Shown here piece by piece: positions 1-11,585 of a DNA stretch of 64,000 nucleotides. The stretch comes from Larimichthys crocea (lineage: Eukaryota > Chordata > Actinopteri > Sciaenidae). The position numbers and the translations under genes are program-made. Where the stretch lies: NCBI RefSeq assembly GCF_000972845.2, contig NC_040019.1:12652313-12716312 (forward strand), written 5' to 3'. Every line of letters begins with the position of its first letter. The stretch's first letter is position 1. The notes beneath the pieces are model-generated. The model was not told the DNA's origin and did no database searches. It worked only from the letters and a program-made list of their open reading frames with translations.

Positions 1-33
1 CATGGGGGAGCCTGCACTGGATCTTCCCTGCAG

Positions 34-132
34 GACTCGTACGAGGACCCGGCCCCACTTCTCCTGGACAGGCTCCACTCGCTGGCTGAGGCCGAGAAAC
101 TGTTTGACGAGCTGACGCAGGAGAAACTTCAG
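34..132 (+). CDS. mphosph9: mphosph9 antepenultimate coding exon
   Basis: Preceded by a pyrimidine-rich CAG acceptor (31-33) and followed by a GTGGCT donor. It encodes 33 codons of coiled coil, beginning DSYEDPAPLLLDRL and ending ELTQEKLQ. Phase 0 at both ends. Confidence 0.8.
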
Positions 133-1355
133 GTGGCTGCTCATCACGGCGTCGCTTCCACGCGTCAGCCGGGACATTTATTTATTTATTAACCGGAGCT
201 CTGCGTGGTTCAGTTTGTATCTCTGACACACAGGCCTACACAGTACAACTCTAATCCCCATCTGACCTCTTATGTAACAGGGACTTCATTGTTTTTCTAC
301 CACTCCTAAATGACTTCTATTTTTAGGAAGTTTATATCCACATCCCCCCTTCTCCTCCCTCGCTCTGTCCTGGTCATATAGGGACATCTGCCTCCACATC
401 TTCACAACACAAACACACACAAACTATTTCCAAGCACACTAATCTATACGGTCAATGAGTGAAGTGTTTCAGGCTGTTTCATCAATATAATTAATTTTAT
501 TAATAACTGATTAAGCCTCATTCGTGTGTTTGTGTTGGCAGATTGAGGCAGCTTTGAGTCGGATGCCCGGAGCAGGCGGTCGAGTGAGTCTACAGACCAG
601 GTTAGACGAGGTGAGACACCAAATATTCATGACGCTCCATCAATTCGGAGCTTTGCAGCGGTTCGTAGATTCATTATTCAAGTTTTCAAGCAATAAGATT
701 TTTTGGGAGGTGGTGATGTGGGATCTGAACACGGAGCATCGGCACTAAAGTTAAGCACAAGTTTGGCTGCCTAGCGGTGGACGGGTTATCGGATGTAGCC
801 GAGCTTCAGGCTTTGAGCTTCAGGCGTGTGGTTTCTGTGCCAAAACACAGAAGACATGAAAAGCACTTAGACATTTTCTTACGCTGATTTATTGTTGCAG
901 TTGTTGTTTAATTCTGATGCTGCTTGTTTGAGAAGAAGAAGAGAAATAAAAACATGAAATTACACTGAAAAAACTAAACGGAAACCTGGCATTTGAACTG
1001 CATCCTCTTGTTGGTCAAGTATTTAAACTTAGAGAACATGGTTATGTGTGGAGCAGTGCTGAAATCTTATTATTTCTTCAGCAGGTGTCACCTAAGTAAC
1101 CTGTAACGTTTCACAAATCGGGAAATATGACTTGCACAAGAAAAAGCTTTTTAACTCTAATTTTTGCTTCATAAATTAATTAAACTATGAATCGATTATC
1201 AAAGTAGTCACCAGTGAATTTGTAGTAATAATCTGCTCTACTTCGGTCCTCAGGTGGCCTTAGAGAATCGTCTGGAGAGAGTGAATCGTGAGCTGGGATC
1301 CATCCGCATGACTCTGAAGAGGTTCCACGTCCTCCGCTCTTCTGCCAACATATAG
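34..1355 (+). CDS. mphosph9: gene model: M-phase phosphoprotein 9, C-terminal end (last three coding exons)
   Basis: Three exons (34-132, 542-610, 1254-1355) splice in frame with GT/AG borders and give about 89 residues ending in a TAG stop. The peptide is a charged, leucine-rich coiled coil (for example LHSLAEAEKLFDELTQEKLQ) and ends RFHVLRSSANI. From memory this closely resembles the vertebrate MPHOSPH9 C-terminus, a centrosomal/ciliary-base coiled-coil protein. The next gene downstream on the same strand is pitpnm2, which is also the human neighbour of MPHOSPH9. The rest of the gene lies upstream of the window. Function is inferred from family knowledge; these exons show only the coiled coil and the conserved tail. 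Confidence 0.8.
542..610 (+). CDS. mphosph9: mphosph9 penultimate coding exon
   Basis: Acceptor TTGGCAG and donor GTGAGA. It encodes 23 codons, IEAALSRMPGAGGRVSLQTR then LDE, in phase with both neighbours. Confidence 0.82.
1254..1355 (+). CDS. mphosph9: mphosph9 last coding exon with stop
   Basis: Acceptor CTCAG at 1253. It encodes VALENRLERVNRELGSIRMT then LKRFHVLRSSANI and the TAG stop at 1353-1355. This terminal segment is the strongest identity evidence for MPHOSPH9. Confidence 0.85.
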   Translation: MALENRLERVNRELGSIRMTLKRFHVLRSSANI

Positions 1356-2017
1356 CAACGTCTGTGTTTCGACATTACAGTGCAGACGTGTCGGTTTTAT
1401 ACTCTGCACTGATTGTCTTTCTGTGCCATACGTCTCATCTGTACAGCATCTTTTTTATACGTATTACTTATTACTCGGGGATAATTTTTATATGTCTGAA
1501 AGATATATTACAATTTTTTGGAGTATATTTTTAGTAATGCAAACAGATTTGTAAAGTCGTTTACTTTTGTAGTCACAGAAATATTAATATGATATGTTTT
1601 ACTCGCCATATTCAGGTGTGGATTTTTAAATCAGCCATGTTTCAGTGTCAATGTTGAACGATCAAAAAATACTTTTCCATCCACTTCAGAAAGATCACTG
1701 CCATTCCTGTTCACGTGTGAACATTTTTAATGTTTTTCCGTTTAAAATGTATTTATTTTTTTATTGTTTCTGTATGTCAGATTTAAATCTTGATGCATTT
1801 TACATGTTTTGTTGTAGCTTTTTATTATTTGTGTTGGGCCAAATTATGTAACTTGAAGGAAATATTTTGTTTACTTGAATCAAATCGCCTTTTTTTTCCT
1901 CTTGGTTTACTTTCCATTTCTACTCGTCACTTTCTTTGCTTTATATTTTCAAATTTGCTTCAGGACTGGGCCTTCCAGATTAGAGCCACTTGTAAAATCC
2001 AAACCAGCACAATTATC

Positions 2018-2057
<40 letters not shown>

Positions 2058-2225
2058 TACACACATTTTCAAATCCTCGGCCGATTGTTTCCCCTTGAGC
2101 GATGCTTGTGCATGGAATTTATTGCACTGCTTCCTTTTTGGCCATGCAGTTTTCCTACCTGACATGAACTCCACTGGAACTATAATGTTGTTGTTGCACA
2201 ATAAATGAAGCTTTTTTAAAATAAC
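1356..2225 (+). other. mphosph9: mphosph9 3' UTR
   Basis: A/T-rich non-coding sequence between the TAG and the poly(A) signal. It contains a (CA)n run at about 2023-2053. The end is estimated from AATAAA at 2200-2205; no transcript evidence is available. Confidence 0.6.
2200..2205 (+). promoter_or_regulatory. mphosph9: poly(A) signal AATAAA, mphosph9
   Basis: Canonical hexamer about 845 bases after the stop. The sequence after it (AAGTGTTGCTCCTCTGTC) is moderately GT-rich. Confidence 0.65.
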
Positions 2226-2626
2226 TAAGTGTTGCTCCTCTGTCATGACAGCATAGTTTATTATTCTCATATAAAAACACAGTGCAGCAGTTCACACAGA
2301 ATCATAATTGAGTTTTGGTTAAAAATTTAAATAATCAAAACTAAAAGTAACATTTTTACACAAAAAAGTATTTTAAACTGCATATAAAATATTTGTTAAA
2401 TGTTTGCTATAATCCTATGTTTAAAGGTAGAATGTATGTAGCTGATTTTGTTACACGTTTAGCTAATAAAGTGACCACTGACTGTGTATTTACACTTAAT
2501 ACATAATCCCCAAACAAAAAAATATATATAAATGTCAGATGTATTTTAGCTGACCTTTTCCATTATGAACAACCTAAGTCACCTTCTGCTGAAATGTTTT
2601 TATATTTTATATATTGTCAATTATAA

Positions 2627-2658
<32 letters not shown>

Positions 2659-3100
2659 CATATATACACACACATAGTATATAATATTCATAAAAGTTTT
2701 TACAAAAGATATATATCTGATTTCTGTTAGACATATATATATATATATATAGTATATAATATTCATAAAAGTTTTTATTCATTCATAAACATAAAATTAG
2801 ACTAGAAAACAAACAAACAGATATATATACGATATATAATCCAACAATATATACAAACGCCTGTGATGAATAAAAATCTTTGCAATAACAAAACTTTACA
2901 TTCAACTTCATATTATACACAACAAATATGACTGCATGCCCTCTTAAACTTTATTTCTCTACATTTTTGTCTGGAAAAACTAATTTTACTGACACAAACA
3001 TTCATTTAATGACTTTAGTTACTTAGATTTGGATGATTAACACGAAATATAATCCACAAATGATGTTAATACAGGATAAACTCCACCTGTAGCAGCTTGC
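2226..3100. other. A/T-rich intergenic spacer between mphosph9 and pitpnm2
   Basis: No gene seen. It holds (TG)n/(TA)n microsatellites at 2629-2665 and 2732-2753. A duplicated segment reading ATAGTATATAATATTCATAA occurs at about 2676 and again at about 2750. It separates the mphosph9 poly(A) site from the pitpnm2 CpG-rich promoter. Confidence 0.6.
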
Positions 3101-3527
3101 TGATGAACACATTAATCAGTTCCATGCTCCGCCGCTGGGGGGCGCCGCTGTCCTGCGCCGTCCCCGTAAGGCGCTCCGTCCTCTCTCTGATGTAACCGTG
3201 CGCACATCACGTCCACCGGCGACACGCCGGAGCCCGAACACGGGGACAGGACAGACGTGTTTGCGGGTGATGGAGGAGGAGCAGAGCGGGGACTTCCGTC
3301 CACAAGCAGCGGCGCTGACACACGCACACGCCGGGGAATGAACGCTGTGTGCGCGGGCAGGTCGGTGGGTCTGCAGGGGGACACGCAGCGGGACGACTCC
3401 GGGTCTGTCTCCGGTGTGAGAACATAAACACCGAGCACCGACCGACGCTGCCACCGGGCTCTATGTTGCATTCAGGCTCCGTGCAGCGTGGAGATCCAGC
3501 TGAATAACCGGGACTGCAGAGCTGCAG
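3100..3527 (+). promoter_or_regulatory. pitpnm2: CpG-rich promoter and candidate non-coding first exon of pitpnm2
   Basis: An abrupt GC- and CpG-rich block inside A/T-rich surroundings. It ends in a perfect 5' splice site, CTGCAG|GTGAGT, with the last exon base at 3527. The nearest downstream gene on this strand is pitpnm2, so this is the best candidate for its main promoter and first UTR exon. The transcription start is not visible, and a long first intron (3528-20006) is implied. Open frames on the opposite strand here look like CpG-island noise. Confidence 0.5.
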
Positions 3528-3683
3528 GTGAGTCCGTGTTAACCTGGAACACTAATTAACCTCAGATCTCTTTAATTAGACTCGATGCAAACGGGTTTTG
3601 TTTTTCTCGGCTGTGTTTGCTGCTGCAGTGGTCAGGTGGCATCCATCATGGAGCTCCAGCTGATCAATACAGTCTCTGATTCT

Positions 3684-3687
<4 letters not shown>

Positions 3688-3735
<48 letters not shown>
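3688..3735. repeat. (GT)n microsatellite
   Basis: Uninterrupted GT dinucleotides for about 48 bases in pitpnm2 intron 1. Confidence 0.95.
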
Positions 3736-3739
<4 letters not shown>

Positions 3740-4007
3740 GCAGATATTGAGTCTGGCATGAAATTGTGAAATTACAGGTTGCATAAAAGCGAGCAGGATC
3801 CCCAGAATGCACCTGTCAGGTCTTCAAACCAGAGGTGATCAGTGTGCATGAGCGTTACATGGCTGCTTTAACCCTGTGAGCACGCGCCCTGTGCACCACC
3901 AGGTTCACTGTGAACGTTTGTCAGGATTTGACTTTAACCCGACCTTATTCTGGAATACGTGCTCAATATAATCTGAAATATTCCACAATTAGATTCTCAC
4001 GCCCAGT

Positions 4008-4385
4008 TCAGTTCAGTTCAGAGCTTTATTGTCCCTCCAGGGGAAATTTGATTTGCAGTGGCAATGCAACATACATAACAAGAAATAAATAGACAAACAG
4101 TGACATAAAACAATGAAGCAAAGTAAAGCAACCAAAAACTTGATTTAAACAATCCTAAATGAAGTTAGAATATGAGTAACAGAAGGCAAAAAGTCTATAA
4201 AAGATAAAAAAAATAAACAGACAAATACCACAAAAACAGTGCAATTTAAGAATTGTGCAAATTAATTGCATTGATTGCACGAGGAACAAAGGAGAATTTG
4301 TACCTGTTTGTTCGTGCCCTAGGTAGCCTGTATCTCCGTCCAGACGGCAGAGAAATAAATTCCTGCCCAGCTTGGCGTCTGTATA
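4008..4385 (-). mobile_element. LINE-like 3' tail fragment, minus orientation
   Basis: Contains GAGCTTTATTGTCCCTCCAG followed by GGGAAATTTG. This is the reverse complement of a 3' end of the AATTTCCCC...GGGACAATAAAG type, flanked by short GTTCA repeats. I recognise this form from fish L2/Maui-like LINE or related elements; no search was done. A second tail of the same form lies at about 27590-27668 in plus orientation. Confidence 0.45.
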
Positions 4386-4387
4386 AA

Positions 4388-4650
4388 AGTCAGTCCCAGA
4401 TTCACTCTTGCCTCCGTCAGCGTCCTATTTGAGCCTGTTTACATTGTCGGCTTGCCCAGCTCCTGTTCTGGCACGACACCAGCTCTGTATTCCCCTGTAA
4501 ACCTCTTCTTCTTATTCTTCCCGGTGGTCCAAAGCACCTGTGGTACAAACACTAACACTCATACCCCATCGCTCTTGAGCTCACAGTCCGGGCAGGCCGG
4601 GCTAACAAACTGAACTAACATTAGCACTGGTCCTCTGCCATGTTAAACAG
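4388..4650. repeat. dispersed repeat family D, copy 1
   Basis: Shares AAAAGTCAGTCCCA...ACTCTTG, TTGCCCAGCTCCTGTTCT, GTGGTACAAACACTAACACT and AGCTAACAAACTGA-like blocks with copies at 20690-21420 and 63555-63800 and a partial copy at 19470-19620. No coding potential was seen. The class is unknown. Confidence 0.75.
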
Positions 4651-5429
4651 GCTGTCCGTAGGGACTTCCATGTGTTCAGATGTTGTTTCTACAGGATTGA
4701 GGGGGTTGAAATCTAGCTACTAAATCCAGAACACTTCAATATTATTTCTTTAAATTGATGCTTGTTTGCGTGATAAAATGTCCAGTTTTGTTAAGTTAGG
4801 GCTGCTTCACGTTAAGATCATTAATCTTGGCATTTAAAGAAATGTAGTTAGGTTTAATCCGCAAATTATTTGGATAATGAGAAACTGGACACAAGTTGGG
4901 CTGCAACCAACGATTATTTACTCTACAGATGAATGATTATTGATTAAAATTGTCTTGTTTTGTCTGGCCAGCAGGTAAAATGTGATTTATTTTAATTTCC
5001 AGTCCTAGCACTGAAAAGAAAAGCAGCACATGTGAGAAGCAGGAACACCTCCATGTTGTACGAAGCTCCACCTGTCCTTGCTACACGTTCTGTACATCCT
5101 GTTAACAATGCAGCCGTCTGCAGAGCTGCAGCTATTCTTAGACGCTGAAGGTGAAAACACTAAAGAGGTGCTGCTGTTCGTGCGATCCTCACCTGGCCTT
5201 TAACTTATTTAGACGGACGCTCCAGCTTAGCCAGGAAACTTTCTAGGAAGAACACTTTAAACCTGAAGCCTGGAGTTTATCAGGACGCCGTTCACCTGGC
5301 AGCTTTAAATAATCTGTGTTACCGCATGGCTGCTGTGCAGTGCAGCAACATTTAACATGAATCTTACTGTGGAAAAACTCAACACTTCCTAATCTCCTGT
5401 TTGTTGGCTACTGCTTCGTAACTCAGTTG

Positions 5430-6065
5430 GTTGCGGCATATGTCCGTCCACCAATGATCCGGATTCTGCTCGAGGTTTTGGCCTCTTCTTGCTGCTGTCA
5501 CCAAGTGTTTGCTCATGGTGGGAACTGTTGGGGAGGATTCATCCCCTGGAAACCAAGTTCACAACAATCCATCTGGTAGTTGGATCTGGTGAACGTAATA
5601 AACTGGTAAAACTGGTTTGAAAGGTGTCTTAGCTTCTAAGTTTTGAAAGAAAATACAGAAGTGTTGCAGAAAGCATCCAACAGTTGGATCGTTACGGATT
5701 GACTTCTTCTGAAATGTGAAGATTTGCTGCTTTTTGTTTTTATTTCTATCATTGCTCAGCATCTCCTTTGACTCTGGGATACTGTGCAGACTGTTTTAGC
5801 CGTGCTATGTCGTAATTTTATGGATGTTTCCTGGTGGCGCTAGAGGAGAAGTCAGAACTTATCGGGATTCATCATCTAGGAAACGTGAACGTCTGTACCA
5901 AATTTCACACCAATCCATCCGATGGTTGTTGAGATGTTTTGACCAACAGACCGTCCACAGACAGATAAGACCCTAAAAATCACCACAACCATCGGATCCG
6001 TCCATCGGATGACGTCCCCGTCCTGTTTCCTCCCATTTCATGTTGGATGTGCATGATTTTAACGT
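5430..6065 (-). repeat. long dispersed repeat, left arm of an inverted pair
   Basis: Reads as the reverse complement of 9070-9720 over about 640 bases with scattered differences. For example, GACCGTCCACAGACAGATAA here matches the complement of 9160-9180. Ends are approximate. The class is unclear, but parts resemble the widespread teleost repeat carrying GGGATGAATCC and GCGCCACCATG motifs. Confidence 0.85.
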
Positions 6066-6427
6066 GAGCGAAAGAAGATGGAGCCTCGCAGGATCTGATT
6101 ATCGGGCCAAAATGATTAGGTTTGCTTTAATGAATGCTGTTAGGAAGTGGCCACCGCAGAAAGAATGAGTCATGGTATTGATTGCCGCCCCCTCCTTCAG
6201 TTGCTCCTTCCACCTCCTCCTCCTCCTCCTCCCTCCTTTCCCTCCCCGTCCCCATCCCCCCTCGTCTCTCTTTCTCTGTCTTGAAATTCATGTTTTCTGT
6301 TCATCGTCGTCACGTGGACATGCCAACTCTTTCTTCTCTAAAGATACGTCAGACAGGATTTGAGGAGAGTCGGCATGCAGCCGGGGCTCAGGGCTGCATA
6401 CCAATATCGGTACTCCAGTCGGGATGA

Positions 6428-6470
6428 GAGAGGATGGAGGAGGAGGAGGAGGAGGAGGAGGAGGAGGGTG
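6428..6470. repeat. (GGA)n purine tract
   Basis: GAGGATGGAGGAGGAGGAGG and further GGA units; polypurine on the plus strand. A pyrimidine CTCCTC tract lies 200 bases upstream (about 6210-6232). Confidence 0.9.
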
Positions 6471-6511
6471 ATGGGTAGCCGAGGTGGAGAGGGGTCTTGT
6501 CACGAGAGTCC

Positions 6512-6543
6512 ACGTCATCGCAGTGTGTGGAATCTATTTATAG
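6512..6543 (+). promoter_or_regulatory. candidate CRE half-site plus MEF2 site
   Basis: ACGTCA at 6512-6517 and CTATTTATAG, a perfect MEF2 consensus, at 6534-6543, 16 bases apart. It lies in intron 1 of pitpnm2. Function is inference from motif only, and single motifs occur often by chance. Confidence 0.25.
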
Positions 6544-7854
6544 CCGGGTAAACAGAGGGATTCCAGCCCACTGATCATGGCTTCACAGTCAGGGCTGTGT
6601 GGTGGGAGGCTGGAGACGCTCTGGATGTGAATGAACGACACTTCTATTTAGTCTGACTCCGCCGCCGCCGCCGCCGCTACCCCCATTACTCCCCTCCCAC
6701 CTCCTCCCATCCACCGCCTGTCAGGCAGAAAACACTGCGCCACAAATAGACCAACGAGCTCGCGGTCTGACGCCTCCACCTCCTCTCTCTGATTCACATG
6801 CATGAACATATGCAAAATGCTGTAGCATGCATACCAGTGACAGATATTAATATCTTTATTTGTGGAGCACTTGACTTGAGCAAGGTGCTTTGACAAAGAA
6901 CACGAGAGGCCGTAAAGGAAAACCAGATAAACGACAGAATAAGACGTAAAGTTAAAAAGATGATTCACCAAATCCACAACAACATTCTGACTCTGGTCTT
7001 CATGTTGTCATCTAAAAACTTTCAGGAATTAGTTTCAGTTAAGATTCAAAATATTTTAATTCAAGTTTTTGTCCAGTCCAGAGTTTTAATTTGGCGGGGT
7101 TATACTCACTTTTATTATGCAATTCTGATTATCAATTTTGTTTCTTTTTTTCTAACGTACATTGAAGTTAAGACGATATTCTAAAGCAGTTCTAGACTTT
7201 GCAGTTTAAATTCACAGCTCTGTTCTTTTTCGTCTTTAGATCTTCTCAGATTTTTCACTTGCAGAGCTCAGTTTTCTATAAAATGTAGAGATATTAAATT
7301 CTGAATATGTTTTCCTATACTTTGACTTCAGTAATCTTTTGAATGTGAGACTTGTGCTTGTATTTTTATATTTTTAGAGTGTGGCATTACTATTTTTACT
7401 CGAGTAAAGGCTTTGAATACTTCTTGTAGCACTGATGCACGCAGAACCAGCTGCATATAGACTCACATTGTCAGAGTTTACAGCGCTGCCCTTACACTTT
7501 AAATATAGATCCATACCTTCACATTGTGGGGGGGTCATGTGACGTCACGTTTGCGGTGTTCGGTTTGAGCACTTACTCTAATTAACGGTCGGCAGGCTTT
7601 GTGCAGATCCAGCGAGGCGTTGTGTCCTCATCAAATATTCACGCACATACTCAGCGGTAACGACGAGCCTGCTTAACTTGATACTTAGAGCGTCACTCCG
7701 TTAGTTAAAGGTAATCTCTGTGCATCGGTTTCCTCACAGATTAGACTCGTCGTGTCGTGCTAACAGCTCAGTGAAGCCGGAACAGTTGAGCTTTAAACTC
7801 TTTGGTCACCAAATGCACAAAATAAAACATGAAAGTGAAGCCGACACAGCGAGT

Positions 7855-8262
7855 ACCAAAAACTGCAGTTCCTCTAACGTCCACTTGAGGCTGGCTCCAG
7901 AAGTGAGTCAGTCTCCATAAGTCCCCATGTCCAAATGTCCAACTTCACAGCAGAAATAAACATGTTTACAGCCTGGTACAAAAAACAGTTTTGGTCTCTG
8001 TAGCTAATTTCCACGTTCATGACAACTGTACTGAGGGTGAATTTATATACCACTCACCTGTTCACATTATATTAAGGCTTAAAGTTATGCAGGGTTAAGA
8101 GCGTGGACGCTTTGACTGACAGGTGGGTGTGGTTACAGGTGGTTTGTTTGAGCAACCAGGCTTCATTTGGCCCACCTCAGGTTTGCTGATGATCCACACT
8201 GAGCTTCAGAAACCTGTGGGTGACGTCACGGAGACCACGTCCATGTTTTATACGATGATCTA
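7855..8262 (+). repeat. dispersed repeat family B, copy 1
   Basis: Near-identical blocks, such as CTGGTACAAAAAACAGTTTT and ACAACTGTACTGAGGGTGAA, recur at 24226-24475 and 59049-59445. Minus-strand fragments lie at 9737-9776 and 11993-12057. This copy carries a TGACGTCA palindrome at about 8221-8228. Probably a non-autonomous mobile element; no clear termini were found. Confidence 0.85.
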
Positions 8263-9069
8263 TGATCTGAACCAAAACCCCAAAACAGTCCATTTATACC
8301 TGAGCTGTGTTATGATTGTGTGCGTGGACGATAGATCAGCAGAAAGTCGCTCGTGAGTATTCAAGAGATGGATCTGCAGTCGTGATGGACGCTTAATCTC
8401 CGTGACAAATGAAAGTGGGTGAAAGGACCCGGTGTCGCCGCAGTCCTGCTCCCTGAGAGCACGCTCCGTGTCACCCGCGCTGCGTTAGTCGGGCCCCGGA
8501 GGTGCTGGAGCCGGGCCAAACGGTAATGGCATTGGCCCGAGGAGAGTGGATCTTTACCCAGCTCTTTTATCTCTGGGACTTCAAATCTCTCAGCTCCATT
8601 AACAACAGTGTCTTCCTCTGCTGTCTCACTGCCTCCTTGTCTAGATCTCATTAACAGTAACCCGGGTCTGTGCTCAGGTGTCAGCCATCTTCTTCTCTGC
8701 AGTTCCTTTCCGAGGTGAGGCTTCAAAAGGAGGTGATGCATTATGAGTCGCTGTGGTTGATGAGGCTCATTGATATTTAGGGGAATACGTTTGTTTGTTG
8801 TTTGTAGATTCAAAGATCGATCGCACTCAAAGCTCCACAGGAAGTTATTATTTCATCTTCTAGTGTCACAGTCGACCTCGCGTCCAGGAAAAGACAAACT
8901 GTGACCCAATCAGCAGGAGCTACACCTCCATACGAGCTGCCGTTTGTTGACATGCATGGCTGATTGTGTATTTCTATCAAGACGCTCAGTGTTCACCCAA
9001 CAATTCTCACCATGAACAAACACTTGGTGACCGCGGCAAGGCAGAACTTCCTTTAAGAGGCAGGAAATC

Positions 9070-9720
9070 ACATTAAAATCCTGCACAGCGAACATGAAAT
9101 GGGAGGAAACAGGACGGGGACGTCAACCGATGGTTGTGGTGATTTTTAGGGTCTTATCTGTCTGTGGACGGTCTGTTGGTCAAAACATCTCAACAACCAT
9201 CAGACGGATTGGCGTGAAATTTGGTACAGACGTTTACGATTCTCAGACGATGAATCCTGATAGTTTGGTGACCCCCTGACTTCTCCTCTAGCGCCACCAT
9301 GTGGCTGACATTTGTAGTTTTTAAGTGAAACATCTAAAGCTGCTGCTAAAACAGTCTGCACAGTATCCCAGAGTCAAAGGAGATGCTGAGCAATGATATA
9401 AATAAAAACAAAAAGCAGCAAATCTTCACATTTTAGAAGAAGTCGATCCGTAACGATCCAACTGTTGGATGCATTCTGCAACACTTCTGTATTTTCTTTC
9501 AAAACTTAGAAGCTAAGACACGTTTCAAACCAGTTTTACCAGTTTATTACGCTCACATATCAGTACTAGATCCAACTACCAGATGGATTGTCGTGAACTT
9601 CATGGTTTCCAGGGGATGAATCCTCCCCAACAGTTCCCACCATGAGCAAACACTTGGTGACAGCAGTGAGGAGAGGCCAAACCCTCGAGAAGAACCCGGA
9701 TCATTGGTGGACGGACGGGA
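9070..9720 (+). repeat. long dispersed repeat, right arm of an inverted pair
   Basis: Inverted copy of 5430-6065. It includes CAACAACCATCAGACGGATT, the 'gatgaatcc' block and the 'gcgccaccatg' block. The spacing between arms is about 3.0 kb. Confidence 0.85.
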
Positions 9721-9891
9721 ATGAACCAAAACAAAACATGTTAACATGGGGACTTATGGAGACTGACTCACTTCTAGAGCCGAATCTTTAAGTCACGCTG
9801 TTTAACTGGAGCTTTCTGAATCATCTTGATGCGCTCACTTCTTCTGCGATGGTTTAATGACGCATGACTCCTAATAATCTCTAAACCTGTG

Positions 9892-9932
<41 letters not shown>
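9892..9932. repeat. (TA)n microsatellite
   Basis: TATATA for about 40 bases in pitpnm2 intron 1. Confidence 0.95.
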
Positions 9933-9938
<6 letters not shown>

Positions 9939-10273
9939 TTATACATACATGTAGAAGCAGTGTGTAGTGTTTATGCTGCCTTCAAGGGAGCAGAATAATC
10001 CAAGAACTCCTTGTAAATTATCGATAATTATTGAAGTGTGGAATAAACTAAGCAGCCTGAAAACATAAATAATAATAAATCAGTGTATTTGTCTCCTCGT
10101 TCGTCAGACGAGTCGCTCCTCAGACACTGAAGCATCGCCACCATTTACCAGAACGCAGCAAAGCAACTAACGCCTGTTACTGTAGCAGCCCCACCTCCTC
10201 CACCTCCACCTCCATCATCACGCTGCTCTCTGCCATCACCCCCACCCACCTCCACCACCGCTGCCGCCCTGAT

Positions 10274-10305
10274 CTAAAAATAGCCCGTCCTCTCTCATCA
10301 CGTCA
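10274..10305 (+). promoter_or_regulatory. candidate MEF2 site plus CRE half-site
   Basis: CTAAAAATAG (10274-10283) and ACGTCA (10300-10305), again 16 bases apart but in the opposite order to 6512-6543. Inference only. Confidence 0.25.
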
Positions 10306-10658
10306 GGGCCGCTCACTCTCATTTGCTGCCCACACCTCGTCTCGTGTTGTGATGTTTTGACAGATGATCACGTGACGCTGACGGTGAACAATCATTCCAT
10401 GCTCACAGCAGTTTTTCAAACACGGGGTTTGTTTCCTCACATGATCTCGACTTTCTCACGAGACACGCTTGTTGCTTTTTTTGTGTTTCTCTAAATGTTT
10501 TAAGGAAGGAAGCGGTTTGGAAACACGACTTCTGCTGCATGTGCTGGTGGATGTGACGTCTCTGAGGCTCGCTCATTGAACCGTGTCAGCTCTTAAACTC
10601 TCTGACTTCACCGTGCACGCCTCGTCTCGTCTCATCTCGGCTGTTTCTCTGTTCACAG

Positions 10659-10698
10659 GAAGACGAGAGTGGAAAGCGTCCCTGGAGATGGGCTGCAG
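10659..10698 (+). other. pitpnm2: candidate pitpnm2 5' UTR exon
   Basis: A short block with a good acceptor (TTTCTCTGTTCACAG) and a GCTGCAG|GTCAGT donor, in the region between the CpG promoter and the first coding exon. It has no ATG giving a long frame. Splice signals alone support it. Confidence 0.3.
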
Positions 10699-11539
10699 GT
10701 CAGTGACAACATCTCACATCTGTGGTTTTAAATCTGCCGGCTGAGCGGTGACGGAGGAGGAAGTGTGAAGAGCTTTTACTAAAATAAAAGTACTTCAAAC
10801 TAAATCCTACTGAGATATTATCAGCAAAAGTAAAGCACTGTTTCCAGTGAGGGTGTGCGATAACTCGGTATTTGGTATCGATCCAGTATCAGTTAAATAC
10901 AGAGCCAGAATCACCGATAACGATAAAAAGCAGCTTATCGTTCGTGCAGGAGAGCGATGTGTCATTTATGACGTGGATGCATCAATATGCAAATATAGGA
11001 ACAGTGATGTTCTCTGACAGGTAACACTGAAGGTGTTTTGTATTCAGCCATACTCACATTTCAGGTTCTATCTTTGCATAGGAATCATATTTATCTAGAT
11101 CTATTAAACGACGAGTCCATATTTAGACTCTAAGATTCCACCTATGACGACAACTACACTTTGAAAACATGAACTCATGCTGGAGATGATGATACATCTG
11201 TGCCGGGCTCTGCTCCTTCCTCGAGGAGCTCAGAGTTCCTCCGAGTGTTTTCATGTGTTTGTATAGATTTGAGAGAAGTGCTGCGTGTCATTATTAATCT
11301 GAAGCTAACAGCTCACAGGCTGCAGCTTCACATGCTTTTAAACTTTAATCACATCCAGCCGACACGTCTCGGAGAGTCTGAGGTTAAAAATATCTCACCT
11401 GCAGCCGGACGTGTCCCACAGGGCACGAGGCTCCGAGGTTTGTCCGAGTACGACAGATTACAGAAGAGTCCGGCCTCTCGTTTCATCTGCGAGCCGAACA
11501 TCATCCAAATGAAATGACTTGTTGATGGCTGCTCCACCC

Positions 11540-11540
<1 letters not shown>

Positions 11541-11581
<41 letters not shown>
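11541..11581. repeat. (CA)n microsatellite
   Basis: About 20 CA units in pitpnm2 intron 1. Confidence 0.95.

Positions 11582-11585
<4 letters not shown>

Noticed and set aside
3112..3471. Minus-strand ORFs over the CpG block
   Set aside because: GC-rich promoter sequence with few stops; several overlapping frames and no homology recognised.
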